Source: an uncultured Eubacteriales bacterium (GTDB taxonomy: Bacteria > Bacillota > Clostridia > Oscillospirales > Acutalibacteraceae). From it: a stretch of DNA of 64,000 nucleotides. This document shows positions 1 to 9,369 of the stretch, piece after piece. Within the stretch, counting starts at the first letter, position 1. Each line of letters starts with the position of its first letter. The position numbers were made by a program, and so were the translations under genes. The notes beneath the pieces are model-generated. The model had not been told where the DNA came from, did not search any database, and saw only the letters and a program-made list of their open reading frames with translations. The stretch covers positions 247,997 through 311,996 of the forward strand of contig CAKSOL010000002.1 of NCBI GenBank assembly GCA_934477125.1, given 5' to 3'.

Positions 1-191
1 AGCGCAATAGTGATTTTGTTGTTAAGCTGCGCGAGAAAACGCTGAAAAAGCGTAGGTCTGTCATTCTCGGCGGTTGTGTTCGGTCCGTATTCCTCAAGCC
101 TTTGCTCGGCCTCACCGTTTGAAAGACCTGTTTTAATATCAACCGAAAGCGCATTTATAATATCGTCTGCGGCAGAGCTGTGCCAAATCAT
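1..191 (-). CDS. P-type cation-transporting ATPase, N-terminal fragment
   Basis: Only the first 63 codons lie in the window; the gene runs off the left edge. The translation starts MIWHSSAADDIINAL and continues with TGLSNGEAEQRLEEYGPN, the hallmark of the cation-ATPase N-terminal domain of P2-type (Ca2+-type) pumps. The basic QLNNKITIAL stretch at the edge is where the first membrane helix normally begins. A GGAGTG ribosome site lies 7 nt before the ATG. A promoter-like pair sits just upstream. Ion specificity cannot be read from this fragment. Confidence 0.85.
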   Translation of the reverse strand, partial: MIWHSSAADDIINALSVDIKTGLSNGEAEQRLEEYGPNTTAENDRPTLFQRFLAQLNNKITIA

Positions 192-221
192 TAAAATCAC
201 TCCATACTAATAGGTTAGAAT

Positions 222-250
222 ATTATACTTTAAATCGGCTTAAAAAGCAA
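222..250 (-). promoter_or_regulatory. Promoter for the P-type ATPase gene
   Basis: Leftward TTGCTT, 17-nt spacer, TATAAT, ending 31 nt before the ATPase start codon. It is in the 60-nt gap between the recombinase stop and the ATPase start, so the ATPase probably has its own promoter. Confidence 0.55.
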
Positions 251-251
251 T

Positions 252-1265
252 TCATTCTTTATCCTGTTTTTTAATTCGCTTTTTGGTGCCTTTTTTTGCG
301 CTGTTAAGCGGGTTAGAGTCGATAGCTCCGCGCACCTGCTTGTCCGAAACGTGAGTATATATCTGAGTTGTTCCGAGATTGGCATGTCCCAAAACATCTT
401 TAAGTACGCGAATATCGACGTTTCCGTATTGATACATAAGCGTAGCCGCCGTATGGCGGAGCTTGTGGGTTGAAAATCCCTTGCCGCCGAGACCGGCTTT
501 ATCAAGATAACGCTTTACAAGATACTGCACATTTTGCCTGCTTATTCTCCGGTGATTGCGGCTTATAAAAAGCGCGTCGCGGTCGTTTCCGCGCAGCCCG
601 TCCGCAGGGCGTACAGTCATATATGCCTTCAGCGTCTGACTGCAAGCGGAATTCAGGTATATTATTCTTTCCTTATTTCCTTTCCCGAGTATGCGCATAC
701 TGCCGTCCGACTGTATATCGCTTACATTAAGTCCGCATAGCTCGGAAAGTCTCATTCCGCAGTTCAGGAACAGCGTTAAGATGCATAGGTCGCGTTCGCG
801 GTGCTGCCCGTCTACCGCATCCAAAAGCCCAACGGAATCCTCAAGCGTCAGATGCTTGGGTAAGGACTGCTTGATTTTCGGCATTTCAAGCATTTCCGCC
901 GGATTTTTTTCAAGCAAATGTGTCTGTGCCGTTAAGTATTTAAAGAAAATCCGCAGAGTAGAGGTTTTGCGCGCTCTTGTTGTTGTGTTGTTTCCGCGGT
1001 CGTTTTTGCAATAAACTATGAATGAATAAAGGTCTGAAACCGTTACGGTTTTTATCAGCTGCTCGTCAACCTTATCCAGGGGTATTTCTTCAAAAGGTAT
1101 CTCAGGGTCAACAAGACCTCTCAGTTTCAGCAGATATCTGAAAAATGTTTTAAGGTCACGGTAATATTCTTCAACGGTTTTTGAGGATTTTCCGCGAATA
1201 GTTTCGTTATATGTTAAGAAATCGCGAATAACGGGCGGTGCGCTTAACAAAATTTCATGCTTCAT
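252..1265 (-). CDS. XerC/XerD-like tyrosine recombinase
   Basis: 337-aa site-specific recombinase. An N-terminal SAM-like core-binding domain (about residues 10-125) is followed by the catalytic domain with the complete tyrosine-recombinase set: R172 (GMRLSEL), K195/K198 (GKGNKER), H267 and R270 (HKLRH), H294 (LGHANL) and nucleophile Y303. The length and the basic C-terminal tail fit chromosomal XerC/D-like proteins of Clostridia rather than phage integrases, and no attachment repeats or phage genes are nearby. The likely role is chromosome dimer resolution or a related housekeeping recombination, by family. It could instead be a domesticated integrase. Confidence 0.85.
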   Translation of the reverse strand: MKHEILLSAPPVIRDFLTYNETIRGKSSKTVEEYYRDLKTFFRYLLKLRGLVDPEIPFEEIPLDKVDEQLIKTVTVSDLYSFIVYCKNDRGNNTTTRARKTSTLRIFFKYLTAQTHLLEKNPAEMLEMPKIKQSLPKHLTLEDSVGLLDAVDGQHRERDLCILTLFLNCGMRLSELCGLNVSDIQSDGSMRILGKGNKERIIYLNSACSQTLKAYMTVRPADGLRGNDRDALFISRNHRRISRQNVQYLVKRYLDKAGLGGKGFSTHKLRHTAATLMYQYGNVDIRVLKDVLGHANLGTTQIYTHVSDKQVRGAIDSNPLNSAKKGTKKRIKKQDKE

Positions 1266-1342
1266 TTGTTAGCTCCGAATTTATAAAATTATATTATATT
1301 ATAGCATATAAATTAAGCAGTATCAAGTACAACACATATTAC

Positions 1343-1371
1343 TTGACAATATTATGATATAATGCTAAAAT
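1343..1371 (+). promoter_or_regulatory. Promoter of the pepT operon
   Basis: Perfect TTGACA, 17-nt spacer, TAAAAT in the 162-bp divergent gap between the recombinase and pepT. It points rightward, leaving a leader of about 50 nt before the pepT ATG. Confidence 0.8.
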
Positions 1372-1427
1372 CAAAGGGTTAGCAATTCAGAAGAATCTGA
1401 AAGCTTTAATATTCGGAGGAATGTTAA

Positions 1428-2600
1428 ATGAACACAACCGAGCGTTTTTTAAAATATGTAACCTTTGATACACAGTCTGACGAGGGGAGCGATACCTGCC
1501 CTTCAACCTCAAAACAGCTTATATTTGCGGACTATCTTGCCGGTCAGCTTGCCGAAATCGGAATTAAGGACGCTTTCCGGGATGCAAACGGATATGTTTA
1601 CGGTCATATTCCGGCATCGGCAGGCTGCGAGAACGCTCCTGTTATAGGACTGATATCGCATATGGATACGTCGCCGGATGTCAGCGGAAAAAATGTTAAG
1701 CCGCGGATAATAACCTACGACGGTTCAAACGCCCCTATGACCGACAGTAAATATATCGGGAAACCGCTTATAGTTTCAGACAGAACTACATTGCTCGGAG
1801 CTGACGATAAGGCGGGAATTGCCGAGATAATTTCTGCCTGCGAAAGAGTTATTTCCGACAGCAGCCTGAAGCACGGCGGAATAAGCATTTGCTTTACTCC
1901 CGACGAGGAAATCGGACGCGGCTCGGATAATTTTGACCATAAGCGTTTTGCGGCTGATTTTGCTTATACGGTTGACGGCGGTGAGCTCGGAAATATCGAT
2001 AACGAGAATTTCAATGCCGCCGGAGTAACGGTTAAAACGGCAGGCGTTAATACTCATCCCGGCTCGGCGAAAAATAAAATGCGCAACGCTCTGCTTTATC
2101 TTAATGAGTTTGTTTCTATGCTCCCGGCTGAGCAAACTCCCGGGAATACAGAGGGCGCGGAGGGCTTTTATCATTTAACCGATATGTCGGGTGATGTAAG
2201 CTCTGCCGAGGCGCATTTACTGATACGTGATTTTGACAGTAAATCGTTTGAGGAACGCAAAAGACTTGTTTGCCGGATAGGCGAGTTTTTAAATCAAAAA
2301 TACGGAGAGCGTACCGTTTTAGTTGACGTTGAGGACAGCTATTATAATATGAACGATATAATTTCAGACCATCCGGAAATACTGGAGCGCGCTCAAATGG
2401 CGTTCAGAAAGGTCGGAATAGAGCCGGTAACGTCCTCAATCAGGGGCGGAACGGACGGCGCGCGCCTTTCGTTTGAGGGTCTGCCTTGTCCCAACCTTTC
2501 AACCGGAGGAATGAATTTTCATAGCATTTATGAGGCTGTTTCGGTTGAAGCGCTTGAAAAAATGACCGACGTTTTGGTTGAAATCGTTCTTGCGGAATGA
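1428..2600 (+). CDS. pepT: Peptidase T (tripeptidase)
   Basis: 390-aa cytoplasmic M20-family dizinc aminopeptidase that removes N-terminal residues from tripeptides. The zinc-site signatures are visible: SHMDTS (H78, D80), GADDKAG (D126), catalytic PDEE (E160/E161), VDGGE (D183) and a C-terminal histidine in GGMNFHS (H365). Length is slightly short of the usual ~405 aa but the protein is collinear with PepT throughout. GGAGGA lies 7 nt before the ATG. mntP follows 19 nt later, so the two are probably cotranscribed from the promoter at 1343-1371. Confidence 0.95.
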   Translation: MNTTERFLKYVTFDTQSDEGSDTCPSTSKQLIFADYLAGQLAEIGIKDAFRDANGYVYGHIPASAGCENAPVIGLISHMDTSPDVSGKNVKPRIITYDGSNAPMTDSKYIGKPLIVSDRTTLLGADDKAGIAEIISACERVISDSSLKHGGISICFTPDEEIGRGSDNFDHKRFAADFAYTVDGGELGNIDNENFNAAGVTVKTAGVNTHPGSAKNKMRNALLYLNEFVSMLPAEQTPGNTEGAEGFYHLTDMSGDVSSAEAHLLIRDFDSKSFEERKRLVCRIGEFLNQKYGERTVLVDVEDSYYNMNDIISDHPEILERAQMAFRKVGIEPVTSSIRGGTDGARLSFEGLPCPNLSTGGMNFHSIYEAVSVEALEKMTDVLVEIVLAE

Positions 2601-2619
2601 TATTAAGGTGGTTTGAAAA

Positions 2620-3192
2620 ATGGGAATAATTGAACTCTTACTTATAGCAATAGGCCTTTCTATGGATGCCTTTGCGGTAGCTGTCTGCAAGGGATTATCT
2701 GCCGGCAAACCGCAGAAATCGAATTATTTCACGGTCGGCATATGGTTCGGCGGCTTTCAGGCGCTTATGCCTACAATCGGCTTTCTCCTCGGTTCTGCTT
2801 TTGATAAGTATATAAAAAGGTTTGACCATTGGGTAGCCTTTGTTCTGCTTGCGTTTATAGGTGCCAATATGCTGAAAGAGGGCTTTTCGGGTGAGACCGA
2901 AACGGCAAGCGCCTCCTTCGGCTTTAAAACTATGTCGGTTATGGCTATTGCAACGAGTATTGACGCATTGGCGGTCGGAATTGCGTTTGCAATGGTACCT
3001 CCCAAAATCCCGATATACGCCGCCGTGCTGCTGATAGGCTGCATAACCTTTATACTTTCGGCGATAGGGCTCAAGGTCGGAAGTATTTTCGGGGAACGCT
3101 ATAAATCCCGCGCGGAAATTGCCGGAGGAATTATACTTATTATTATCGGACTGAAAATTTTACTTGAGCATCTCGGGGTTATCAGTTTTTAA
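2620..3192 (+). CDS. mntP: Manganese efflux pump MntP
   Basis: 190-aa inner-membrane protein with six predicted helices made of two related halves. Each half carries the family signature with a membrane-embedded aspartate: SMDAFAVAVCKG near residue 16 and TSIDALAVG in the second half. MntP exports Mn2+ to prevent manganese toxicity. An AAGGTGG ribosome site precedes the ATG. No yybP-ykoY-type riboswitch can be placed here because the gene follows pepT by only 19 nt. Confidence 0.92.
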   Translation: MGIIELLLIAIGLSMDAFAVAVCKGLSAGKPQKSNYFTVGIWFGGFQALMPTIGFLLGSAFDKYIKRFDHWVAFVLLAFIGANMLKEGFSGETETASASFGFKTMSVMAIATSIDALAVGIAFAMVPPKIPIYAAVLLIGCITFILSAIGLKVGSIFGERYKSRAEIAGGIILIIIGLKILLEHLGVISF

Positions 3193-3214
3193 TTTAAAGA
3201 TGGGGGAAGTCGAA

Positions 3215-4009
3215 ATGAGCTTGGCAAGGATAGAAGAACTGTTTTTATGGCTTATGATATACAGCTTTGTCGGATGGGTATATGAATCAACGCTTTGCTC
3301 CATAACCGGTAAAAAGCTGGTCAACCGCGGCTTTCTGAACGGTCCGTATTGCCCGATATACGGCTCCGGCGCCGTGCTTGATATATTGGTTCTCGGAAGA
3401 ATTCAGAATCCGGCGCTTTTGTTTATTTTGGGTGTTTTGCTTACCTGCTCGCTTGAATATTTTACCTCGTGGATAATGGAAGAGCTTTTTCATGCGCGCT
3501 GGTGGGATTATTCGGATAAAAAATTCAACATAAACGGTCGTGTGTGCCTGCTCGGCGCGGTTGTTTTCGGCGCATTTTCGGTTGTTTTGATATTGGTGAT
3601 TCACCCATTTGTCAAAGGCTTAACCGACAGCCTGCCGCCGCTTGCCAAAGGAATTATAAGCGCTGTGCTGTTTGCAGGCTTTGCTGCCGACTGCGTGATA
3701 ACCGTTCGGGGAATCAGCGGGTTCGACAAAAAGCTTCACGAGCTTTCCGACGAGCTTGCCGAGCATCGCCGCAGGGCTGCTTCGCGCTCGGAGGAAAAAC
3801 GCGCGGAGATTGCCGAAAAGCTGCGCAAAACAACTGTATATCAGTCTGTAACCGCTGCATTTGAGGCTTATGAAAAACGTATCAACGCGCAGGAGAAACG
3901 TATGCTTAAAGCGTTCCCGAAATTCCGCATTCCTCGTTATAATGATACGCTTGAGGAGCTGCGCAGCAGACTGAAAAAGCAGCGCGAAATGAAGAAAGCA
4001 AAAAAATAA
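3215..4009 (+). CDS. CmpB-like membrane protein (putative ABC-transporter permease family)
   Basis: 264 aa. The N-terminal ~150 residues match the ABC_trans_CmpB family in pattern: YSFVGWVYES, NRGFLNGPYCPIYGSGA and four or five hydrophobic helices. The C-terminal ~100 residues are soluble, Lys/Glu/Arg-rich and probably coiled coil. The start is taken at the ATG at 3215 because GGGGGAAG precedes it; an upstream in-frame ATG-like start inside mntP lacks such a site. No partner ATPase is adjacent, so transporter function is not supported by context. Confidence 0.8.
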   Translation: MSLARIEELFLWLMIYSFVGWVYESTLCSITGKKLVNRGFLNGPYCPIYGSGAVLDILVLGRIQNPALLFILGVLLTCSLEYFTSWIMEELFHARWWDYSDKKFNINGRVCLLGAVVFGAFSVVLILVIHPFVKGLTDSLPPLAKGIISAVLFAGFAADCVITVRGISGFDKKLHELSDELAEHRRRAASRSEEKRAEIAEKLRKTTVYQSVTAAFEAYEKRINAQEKRMLKAFPKFRIPRYNDTLEELRSRLKKQREMKKAKK

Positions 4010-4026
4010 TCAGAATTGAATATTAA

Positions 4027-4076
4027 ATCGGCTGAGACGGTATACATCGTCTCAGCCGATGGTTTTTTATTTTTTC
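4027..4076. terminator. Bidirectional Rho-independent terminator
   Basis: Perfect 13-bp stem (4027-4039 with 4048-4060, arms ATCGGCTGAGACG and complement) with an 8-nt loop, followed on the plus strand by a T-rich run. It lies between convergent genes and overlaps the last codons of trkH, so it can serve both. Confidence 0.85.
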
Positions 4077-5503
4077 CAGACTGCCGGGCGGAACAGAATA
4101 AGCATAGGGAACAGCTCAAGCCTGCCGGCAAGCATATCGAATATCATAACAAGCTTTGAAACAACTCCGTACCCGTTAAAGCTACCCATAGGTCCAACCT
4201 CTCCGAGTCCGGGACCGATATTATTGAGTGTTGCTATAACGGCGGTGAAATTTGTTTCTGCGCTTTTTCCTTCAAAGGAAAGAATGAAAACCGAAAATGT
4301 AAATATTATAAGGAACGTTATAAAATAGACATTTACCGAACGCACAACCTCGTGTTCAACCGGTTTTCCGTCCATTTTGATTTTTCTGACGCTTTTCGGA
4401 TGCAGATAGGATTCAAGCTCTTTGCCGACGGTCTTAACCGCAATAACAAAACGCGAAACCTTGATTCCGCCGCCCGTACTTCCGGCACAGGCACCGATAA
4501 ACATAAGCAGCACCAGAATGAATCGGCTTGATTGCGCCCATTTGTCAAAGTCTGCCGACGAATATCCGGTTGAAGTGATAGTGGCTGCAACCTGAAAAAC
4601 GGCGTGACGCAGAGCGGTAAAGAAATTGCCGAATCTATTGACAAGGTCTATCATCAGAACACCGACGGCGCCGAATATTATAATAAAGTACCACCGTACC
4701 TCTTCAATGGAAAACGCCTTTTTGAACTGCCGGTAAAGAATAAAATAATATGCATTGAAATTAACTCCGAACATAAGCATAAATATTGCTATAACCCATT
4801 GCTCGTATGCGGAATAGCTGCCTATGCTGTCACTCTTTATTCCGAAACCGCCGGTTCCTGCCGTTCCGAACGATAATGTCAGCGAATCGAACAGCGGCAT
4901 ACCTCCTAAAAGCAGCAGAGTAATTTCAATCGCCGTCATAGCGATGTATATTATATAAAGTATTCTTGCGGTATGCCTTAATCTCGGAACGAGCTTTCCG
5001 ACGGTAGGTCCCGGACTTTCCGCCCGCATAAGATTAAAATGCGAACCGCCGCTGAGCGGTACAATCGCAAGCAGGAATACCAGAACTCCCATACCACCTA
5101 TCCAATGCGAAAAGCTTCTCCACATAAGCGCGCAATAGGGGAGAGCCTCAACGTTTTCAACAACGCTTGCGCCGGTTGTCGTAAAACCGGAAACGATTTC
5201 AAACAGAGCGTTGACAAATCCGGGTATTTCGCCGCTTAAAATAAACGGCAGCGCGCCAAAAAGACTTATTACAATCCAGCTTAAAGCGGTGGCAACGCAG
5301 CCCTCTTTTAAGTAGAAAACATTGCTTTTAGGCTTTTTAAAGCTCATAAGAAAACCAAGGATGGCGCAGACAGCGGCAACACCGAGATAATAGAATCCGT
5401 CGGATTCGCGGTAAATTGCTGCGGTTATGCTCGGCAACAGTAATAATCCTGCCTCCAGCTTTAAAACGCATCCGAGAGTGTAACGAATAATGGAATAGTT
5501 CAA
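4067..5503 (-). CDS. trkH: TrkH/KtrB-family potassium uptake membrane subunit
   Basis: 478-aa polytopic membrane protein of the Trk/Ktr K+ transporter superfamily. Pore-loop style segments are visible: SGFTTTGASV, FGTAGTGGFG, ATITSTGYSS and NNIGPGLGEVG, the four repeats that form the K+ selectivity filter. It is encoded 7 nt downstream of its cytoplasmic regulator TrkA on the same strand, the expected subunit pair. It is the last gene of the thyX-led operon and ends at a strong terminator. Confidence 0.93.
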   Translation of the reverse strand: MNYSIIRYTLGCVLKLEAGLLLLPSITAAIYRESDGFYYLGVAAVCAILGFLMSFKKPKSNVFYLKEGCVATALSWIVISLFGALPFILSGEIPGFVNALFEIVSGFTTTGASVVENVEALPYCALMWRSFSHWIGGMGVLVFLLAIVPLSGGSHFNLMRAESPGPTVGKLVPRLRHTARILYIIYIAMTAIEITLLLLGGMPLFDSLTLSFGTAGTGGFGIKSDSIGSYSAYEQWVIAIFMLMFGVNFNAYYFILYRQFKKAFSIEEVRWYFIIIFGAVGVLMIDLVNRFGNFFTALRHAVFQVAATITSTGYSSADFDKWAQSSRFILVLLMFIGACAGSTGGGIKVSRFVIAVKTVGKELESYLHPKSVRKIKMDGKPVEHEVVRSVNVYFITFLIIFTFSVFILSFEGKSAETNFTAVIATLNNIGPGLGEVGPMGSFNGYGVVSKLVMIFDMLAGRLELFPMLILFRPAVWKK

Positions 5504-5510
5504 AGTCTGC

Positions 5511-6890
5511 TCACCTCAGAATATTATTCAGCTCGTCAAAGCCGGCATGGCGCGAGACGATTATAACCGTATCGCCGCTGTGTATACAATCCTGACCGCT
5601 CGGAATAATTATTTTCCCTTTCCGGTTTATACAGGCAATAAGGATACCCTCGCGTATCGGAAGATCCTTGAGAGGAATGTCAAGAACCTTGCTGTTCGTT
5701 TCGGCTCTGAACTCAATGGCTTCAACTCTGTGGTCGAACATATGGTAAAGCGTTTCTATGTTGCTGCCCATAGAATCCTTTTTTGCGCGGACATATGCGA
5801 TTATCGCTTCGCTGGTTATATAACGCGGATATATGACCGAGCCGAGATTGAGAGAGGAAATAACGCTTTTGAAGTTAATCCGGTCAATTTTGGTTATAAC
5901 CTTTGCTTTTGAAACTCTGCTTGCAAAAAGGGTCAGCATAACGTTTTCTTCGTCAATTCCGGTCAGCGGAACAAAGCCGCCTACCGAGGTTATGCCCTCC
6001 TCGCGCAGGAGCTCCTCGCTTGAACCGTCGCCGTTTATTATAACCGCGCGCGGCAAGAGCACGCTCAGCTCCTCGCAGCGTTCCGGGTCAAGCTCAATGA
6101 TTTTAACCGAAACTCCAGAATTTAAGAGCATTTTCGCAAGATAATAAGACGTTTTTCCTCCGCCGATTATCATAACGCTCTTAACCTGGTCAACATCAAA
6201 CCCGATTTGCCGCAAGAATTTTCTTGCCGTTGAGCGCGTGGCGGCGAAAGAAATGTTATCGCCCGCCTGCAATGTGAAATTACCGGACGGTATATAGACC
6301 TCGCCTGAACGTTCAACAACGCATATAAGAATATCTGTCGGAATATTTTTTCCGAGCTCGGCTATCTCCATTCCGTCGAGCATATTGCCCTGCGGAACGG
6401 TAAAGCTGATAAGCTCAGCCTGACCATGGGCGAATGAGTCAACCTCAAGTGCTGTCGGAAGCGAAAGAACGCGCGCAGCCTCCTTAGCTGCTTCAAGGTC
6501 GGGATTTATTATCATTGCAAGACCTAACTTTTCGCGGAGATAACCTACCTCTGTGCTGTAATCGGGGTTTCTTACCCGCGCGATGGCTGCGCAGTCTCCG
6601 ACACGCTTTGCAACGGTACAGCAAAGCAGGTTCAGCTCGTCCGAGCCCGTAACCGCAATAAGCAAATCGGCGTCGTTAATGCCGGCCTCCATCTGCATAC
6701 TGTAGCTTGCACCGTTTCCGCAAAGCCCCATAACGTCATATTGGTCGGTTATTTCCTGTATTTTGCGGGAATCCTCGTCGATAACGGTTATATCGTGACC
6801 CTCGCGTATAAGCTGCTCCGTAAGAGCCGTTCCGACCTTTCCGCAGCCGACTATAATAATGCTTAAACCTTTTTTCTGATTGCTACTCAA
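5511..6890 (-). CDS. trkA: Trk potassium transporter regulatory subunit TrkA
   Basis: 459 aa arranged as two tandem RCK units. Each has a nucleotide-binding Rossmann fold (VGCGKVGTAL near residue 12; IGGGKTSYYLA near 235) followed by a TrkA-C domain; TrkA-C signatures VYIPSG and IIIPSGQD close the two halves. It binds nucleotides at the cytoplasmic face and gates the TrkH pore encoded immediately downstream. 6 nt separate it from the U32 gene upstream. Confidence 0.94.
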   Translation of the reverse strand: MSSNQKKGLSIIIVGCGKVGTALTEQLIREGHDITVIDEDSRKIQEITDQYDVMGLCGNGASYSMQMEAGINDADLLIAVTGSDELNLLCCTVAKRVGDCAAIARVRNPDYSTEVGYLREKLGLAMIINPDLEAAKEAARVLSLPTALEVDSFAHGQAELISFTVPQGNMLDGMEIAELGKNIPTDILICVVERSGEVYIPSGNFTLQAGDNISFAATRSTARKFLRQIGFDVDQVKSVMIIGGGKTSYYLAKMLLNSGVSVKIIELDPERCEELSVLLPRAVIINGDGSSEELLREEGITSVGGFVPLTGIDEENVMLTLFASRVSKAKVITKIDRINFKSVISSLNLGSVIYPRYITSEAIIAYVRAKKDSMGSNIETLYHMFDHRVEAIEFRAETNSKVLDIPLKDLPIREGILIACINRKGKIIIPSGQDCIHSGDTVIIVSRHAGFDELNNILR

Positions 6891-6896
6891 AGCTCC

Positions 6897-8114
6897 TCAT
6901 TCCTCCGCTTTCATTCTGAGCATTGCTCCGACCGAAATTTTTCTTTCAAAAGGTATTTTAACTGTCATCATAGGGTGCGGAGCAGACTCAATGGGCTGTC
7001 CGTCGCCGTTGAACAGTACTTCGGCAGATACTTTAAACGGAATTTTGCCGGGTTCGAGACAGTCAAGCTCCTGTCCGCGCAAAAATTTATTTTTAAGCTG
7101 CGCCTCTATGCAGCCGCCTCTGTATCCCGTAACAACTGCCGCTACCGAATAATCCCGAAGATAGCCTGCGCTTTTATAGGTCTGCTCGCCGGACGGTCTG
7201 CCGAAGTAAAATCCGGTAGAGTAGGGGCGGTGGCTTATTTTGTCAAGCTCTGAGGTTACCCATTCCGGAGCGGTCCAGTCTCCCGCTGAATCTGAAAGGC
7301 TGTCGAGTGCTCCCCGGTAAGCATTTGCCGTTACCGCAACATAGTATTCGGATTTTGCCCTGCCTTCTATTTTTATGCAGTCAATTCCGGCTTTAGCCAT
7401 TTTGTCGAGATGCTCAGCCATTTTAAGGTCGTTCGCATTGAGAATATAACTGCCCTTTTCATCCTCGGTGATATCAAAATACTGCCCCTGCCTTTTTTCC
7501 TCAACAAGCGAGTATTTCCAGCGGCATGCCTGCGCGCAGGCGCCGCGGTTAGCGTCCCTGCCGGTCATATAATCGGAAAGGAGACACCTTGCCGAGAATG
7601 AAACGCACATAGCCCCGTGAGCAAATGCTTCAAGCTCAAGAGTAGGAGGAGTTTTCTGCCTTATTTCCGCTATTTCCTCAAGAGAAAGCTCGCGCGCTAA
7701 AACAACGCGTTTTGCTCCCATTTCGTAAAAGGCGGCGGCAGTTTCGTAATTAACAACGCCCGATTGAACCGAAATATGCAGCGCACAGTCGGGCGCGTAT
7801 TTTTGTACCATGCGCATACTGCCGATATCGGCGGCTATAACCGCGTCCGCTCCGCAGGAGTTTATAAATTCCAAAAACTCCGGCAGCCGCTTTATTTCGT
7901 TGTTGTGCGGCAATGTGTTGCAGGTAACGAAAACCCGCTTGCCGCGCGAGTGGGCGTATTCAATACAGTTCTTCAGCTCGTCATTGCTCATAGCCGCGGC
8001 GGTTCTCATTCCGAATTCATTGCCTGCTATATAAACGGCATCTGCGCCGAAGTCAACGGCGGTTTTGAACCCCGCAGGAGTACCTGCGGGGCATAAAAGT
8101 TCCATTCTTTTCAT
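6897..8114 (-). CDS. U32-family peptidase / tRNA hydroxylation protein family
   Basis: 405 aa. It has the U32 signature around residues 160-185 (EAFAHGAMCVSFSARCLLS) and the cysteine-bearing GACAQACRW segment, within a TIM-barrel N-domain (ELLCPAGTPAGFKTAV). The family includes collagenase-annotated PrtC-like proteins, TrhP (YegQ)-type factors for tRNA U34 hydroxylation and RlhA. Length and the absence of a signal peptide favour a cytoplasmic RNA-modification role over a secreted protease, but subfamily assignment is inference. It is tightly coupled to mltG upstream (1-nt gap). Confidence 0.85.
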   Translation of the reverse strand: MKRMELLCPAGTPAGFKTAVDFGADAVYIAGNEFGMRTAAAMSNDELKNCIEYAHSRGKRVFVTCNTLPHNNEIKRLPEFLEFINSCGADAVIAADIGSMRMVQKYAPDCALHISVQSGVVNYETAAAFYEMGAKRVVLARELSLEEIAEIRQKTPPTLELEAFAHGAMCVSFSARCLLSDYMTGRDANRGACAQACRWKYSLVEEKRQGQYFDITEDEKGSYILNANDLKMAEHLDKMAKAGIDCIKIEGRAKSEYYVAVTANAYRGALDSLSDSAGDWTAPEWVTSELDKISHRPYSTGFYFGRPSGEQTYKSAGYLRDYSVAAVVTGYRGGCIEAQLKNKFLRGQELDCLEPGKIPFKVSAEVLFNGDGQPIESAPHPMMTVKIPFERKISVGAMLRMKAEE

Positions 8115-8115
8115 T

Positions 8116-9345
8116 TTATCCTAAAGTGGTATATGTCCACTTACCTGCCTTTTTAAGATCGCTTATTGTTTTATTATGGGCGGCTAAGGTTTCGTTAAAG
8201 TAGAACTTGCCGTCACTGTCCGTAACAAAATATGTCGCTTTAAAGCCGGTTTCGGGGTTGACCGCCGCTTTAAGGGAGGCAATACTCGGCGAGCCTATCG
8301 GTCCCGGCGGCAGCCCCTCGGTTTTGTAGGTGTTGTATCTTCCGGCGCCGTATGGATATTTTGTAGACGGGTCGGTTTGCAGATATTTCGGCTCGTTCCA
8401 GTTAATTCCCTCAAGACGGTTATAAAACACCTGTGCAACTCTTGAACGGTCCTCGTCCGTTGCGTTTCCTGCCTCGGAATTGATAAGGGAGGCAAGGGTT
8501 ACAAGCTGGTGGAAATCATATTTCGCATTGCTTGAATATGCTTCCTTTAAATCTCCGAGACGGGAATCAAAGGTTTCAAGCATCTTCTGAACCGCGAGAT
8601 GCGCGCATTCTTTCGAGTCGTAGCTGTAAAATTTATATGTTTCCGGATAGAGGTATCCCTCAAGACGGTAATGAACGGCGGTTGTCGGAATTTTGTCAAT
8701 AAAATCAAAATTGAACTTACCGTTCTGAACTTCCTCGTAAAAATCGGATTTTGAGCAGACTCCGCCGTCCTCAAGCAGCTTTGCAATGTCGTCAACGGTA
8801 GCCATTTCAGGTATTCTCACCTCTGCGGTTTCCGCCTGAGCGCCCTCGGTCATTAGCTTTTGCGCTATCGAATCATATCCGCTGTCGTCAACAAAGGTAT
8901 AAACTCCGTATTTGAATTTCGAGTCGTAATGGCGGAGCTTTGAATAGAGCCTGAAAACGGTGGGGCATTTGACTATACCGTTTTCTTTCAGCGTTTCGGC
9001 TATTTTCTGCGCCGATGAACCGGAAGGTATATCAATCGTTATTTTTTCTCCGGTTCTCCCGAAAGCCATTCCGAAAAAATCAGCTCCGATATAAATAGCG
9101 CCGAAAGCTATTGAACAGGACACAATAATGATTGCCGATATCCATATAACATAATATACCGGACCGTGTTTTTTATTGCGCTTCTTTTTTGAATGAGAAG
9201 CAGGTTGGGTCGTCGCGCTTTCCGGCTCAGCAACCGAAAATCCCTTTCCGATAATAAACTCGTCGTCGCTTTCATTGACATCGGTGCTTGCGTCGTTTAA
9301 CGGCTTTTCCTCATTGCCGGAGTTTAAGTTCTGGTTTTCTTCCAT
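8116..9345 (-). CDS. mltG: Endolytic murein transglycosylase MltG (YceG-like)
   Basis: 409 aa. A ~60-residue acidic cytoplasmic tail is followed by a single membrane helix (about 63-88), a LysM-like region (about 100-150) and the YceG catalytic domain with SLINSEAG, where E291 is the expected catalytic glutamate. MltG cleaves nascent glycan strands at the membrane and sets their length. The long cytoplasmic extension is common in Firmicutes. Part of the thyX operon. Confidence 0.93.
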   Translation of the reverse strand: MEENQNLNSGNEEKPLNDASTDVNESDDEFIIGKGFSVAEPESATTQPASHSKKKRNKKHGPVYYVIWISAIIIVSCSIAFGAIYIGADFFGMAFGRTGEKITIDIPSGSSAQKIAETLKENGIVKCPTVFRLYSKLRHYDSKFKYGVYTFVDDSGYDSIAQKLMTEGAQAETAEVRIPEMATVDDIAKLLEDGGVCSKSDFYEEVQNGKFNFDFIDKIPTTAVHYRLEGYLYPETYKFYSYDSKECAHLAVQKMLETFDSRLGDLKEAYSSNAKYDFHQLVTLASLINSEAGNATDEDRSRVAQVFYNRLEGINWNEPKYLQTDPSTKYPYGAGRYNTYKTEGLPPGPIGSPSIASLKAAVNPETGFKATYFVTDSDGKFYFNETLAAHNKTISDLKKAGKWTYTTLG

Positions 9346-9369
9346 ATTGCAATTCCTTTCGGCGTAATT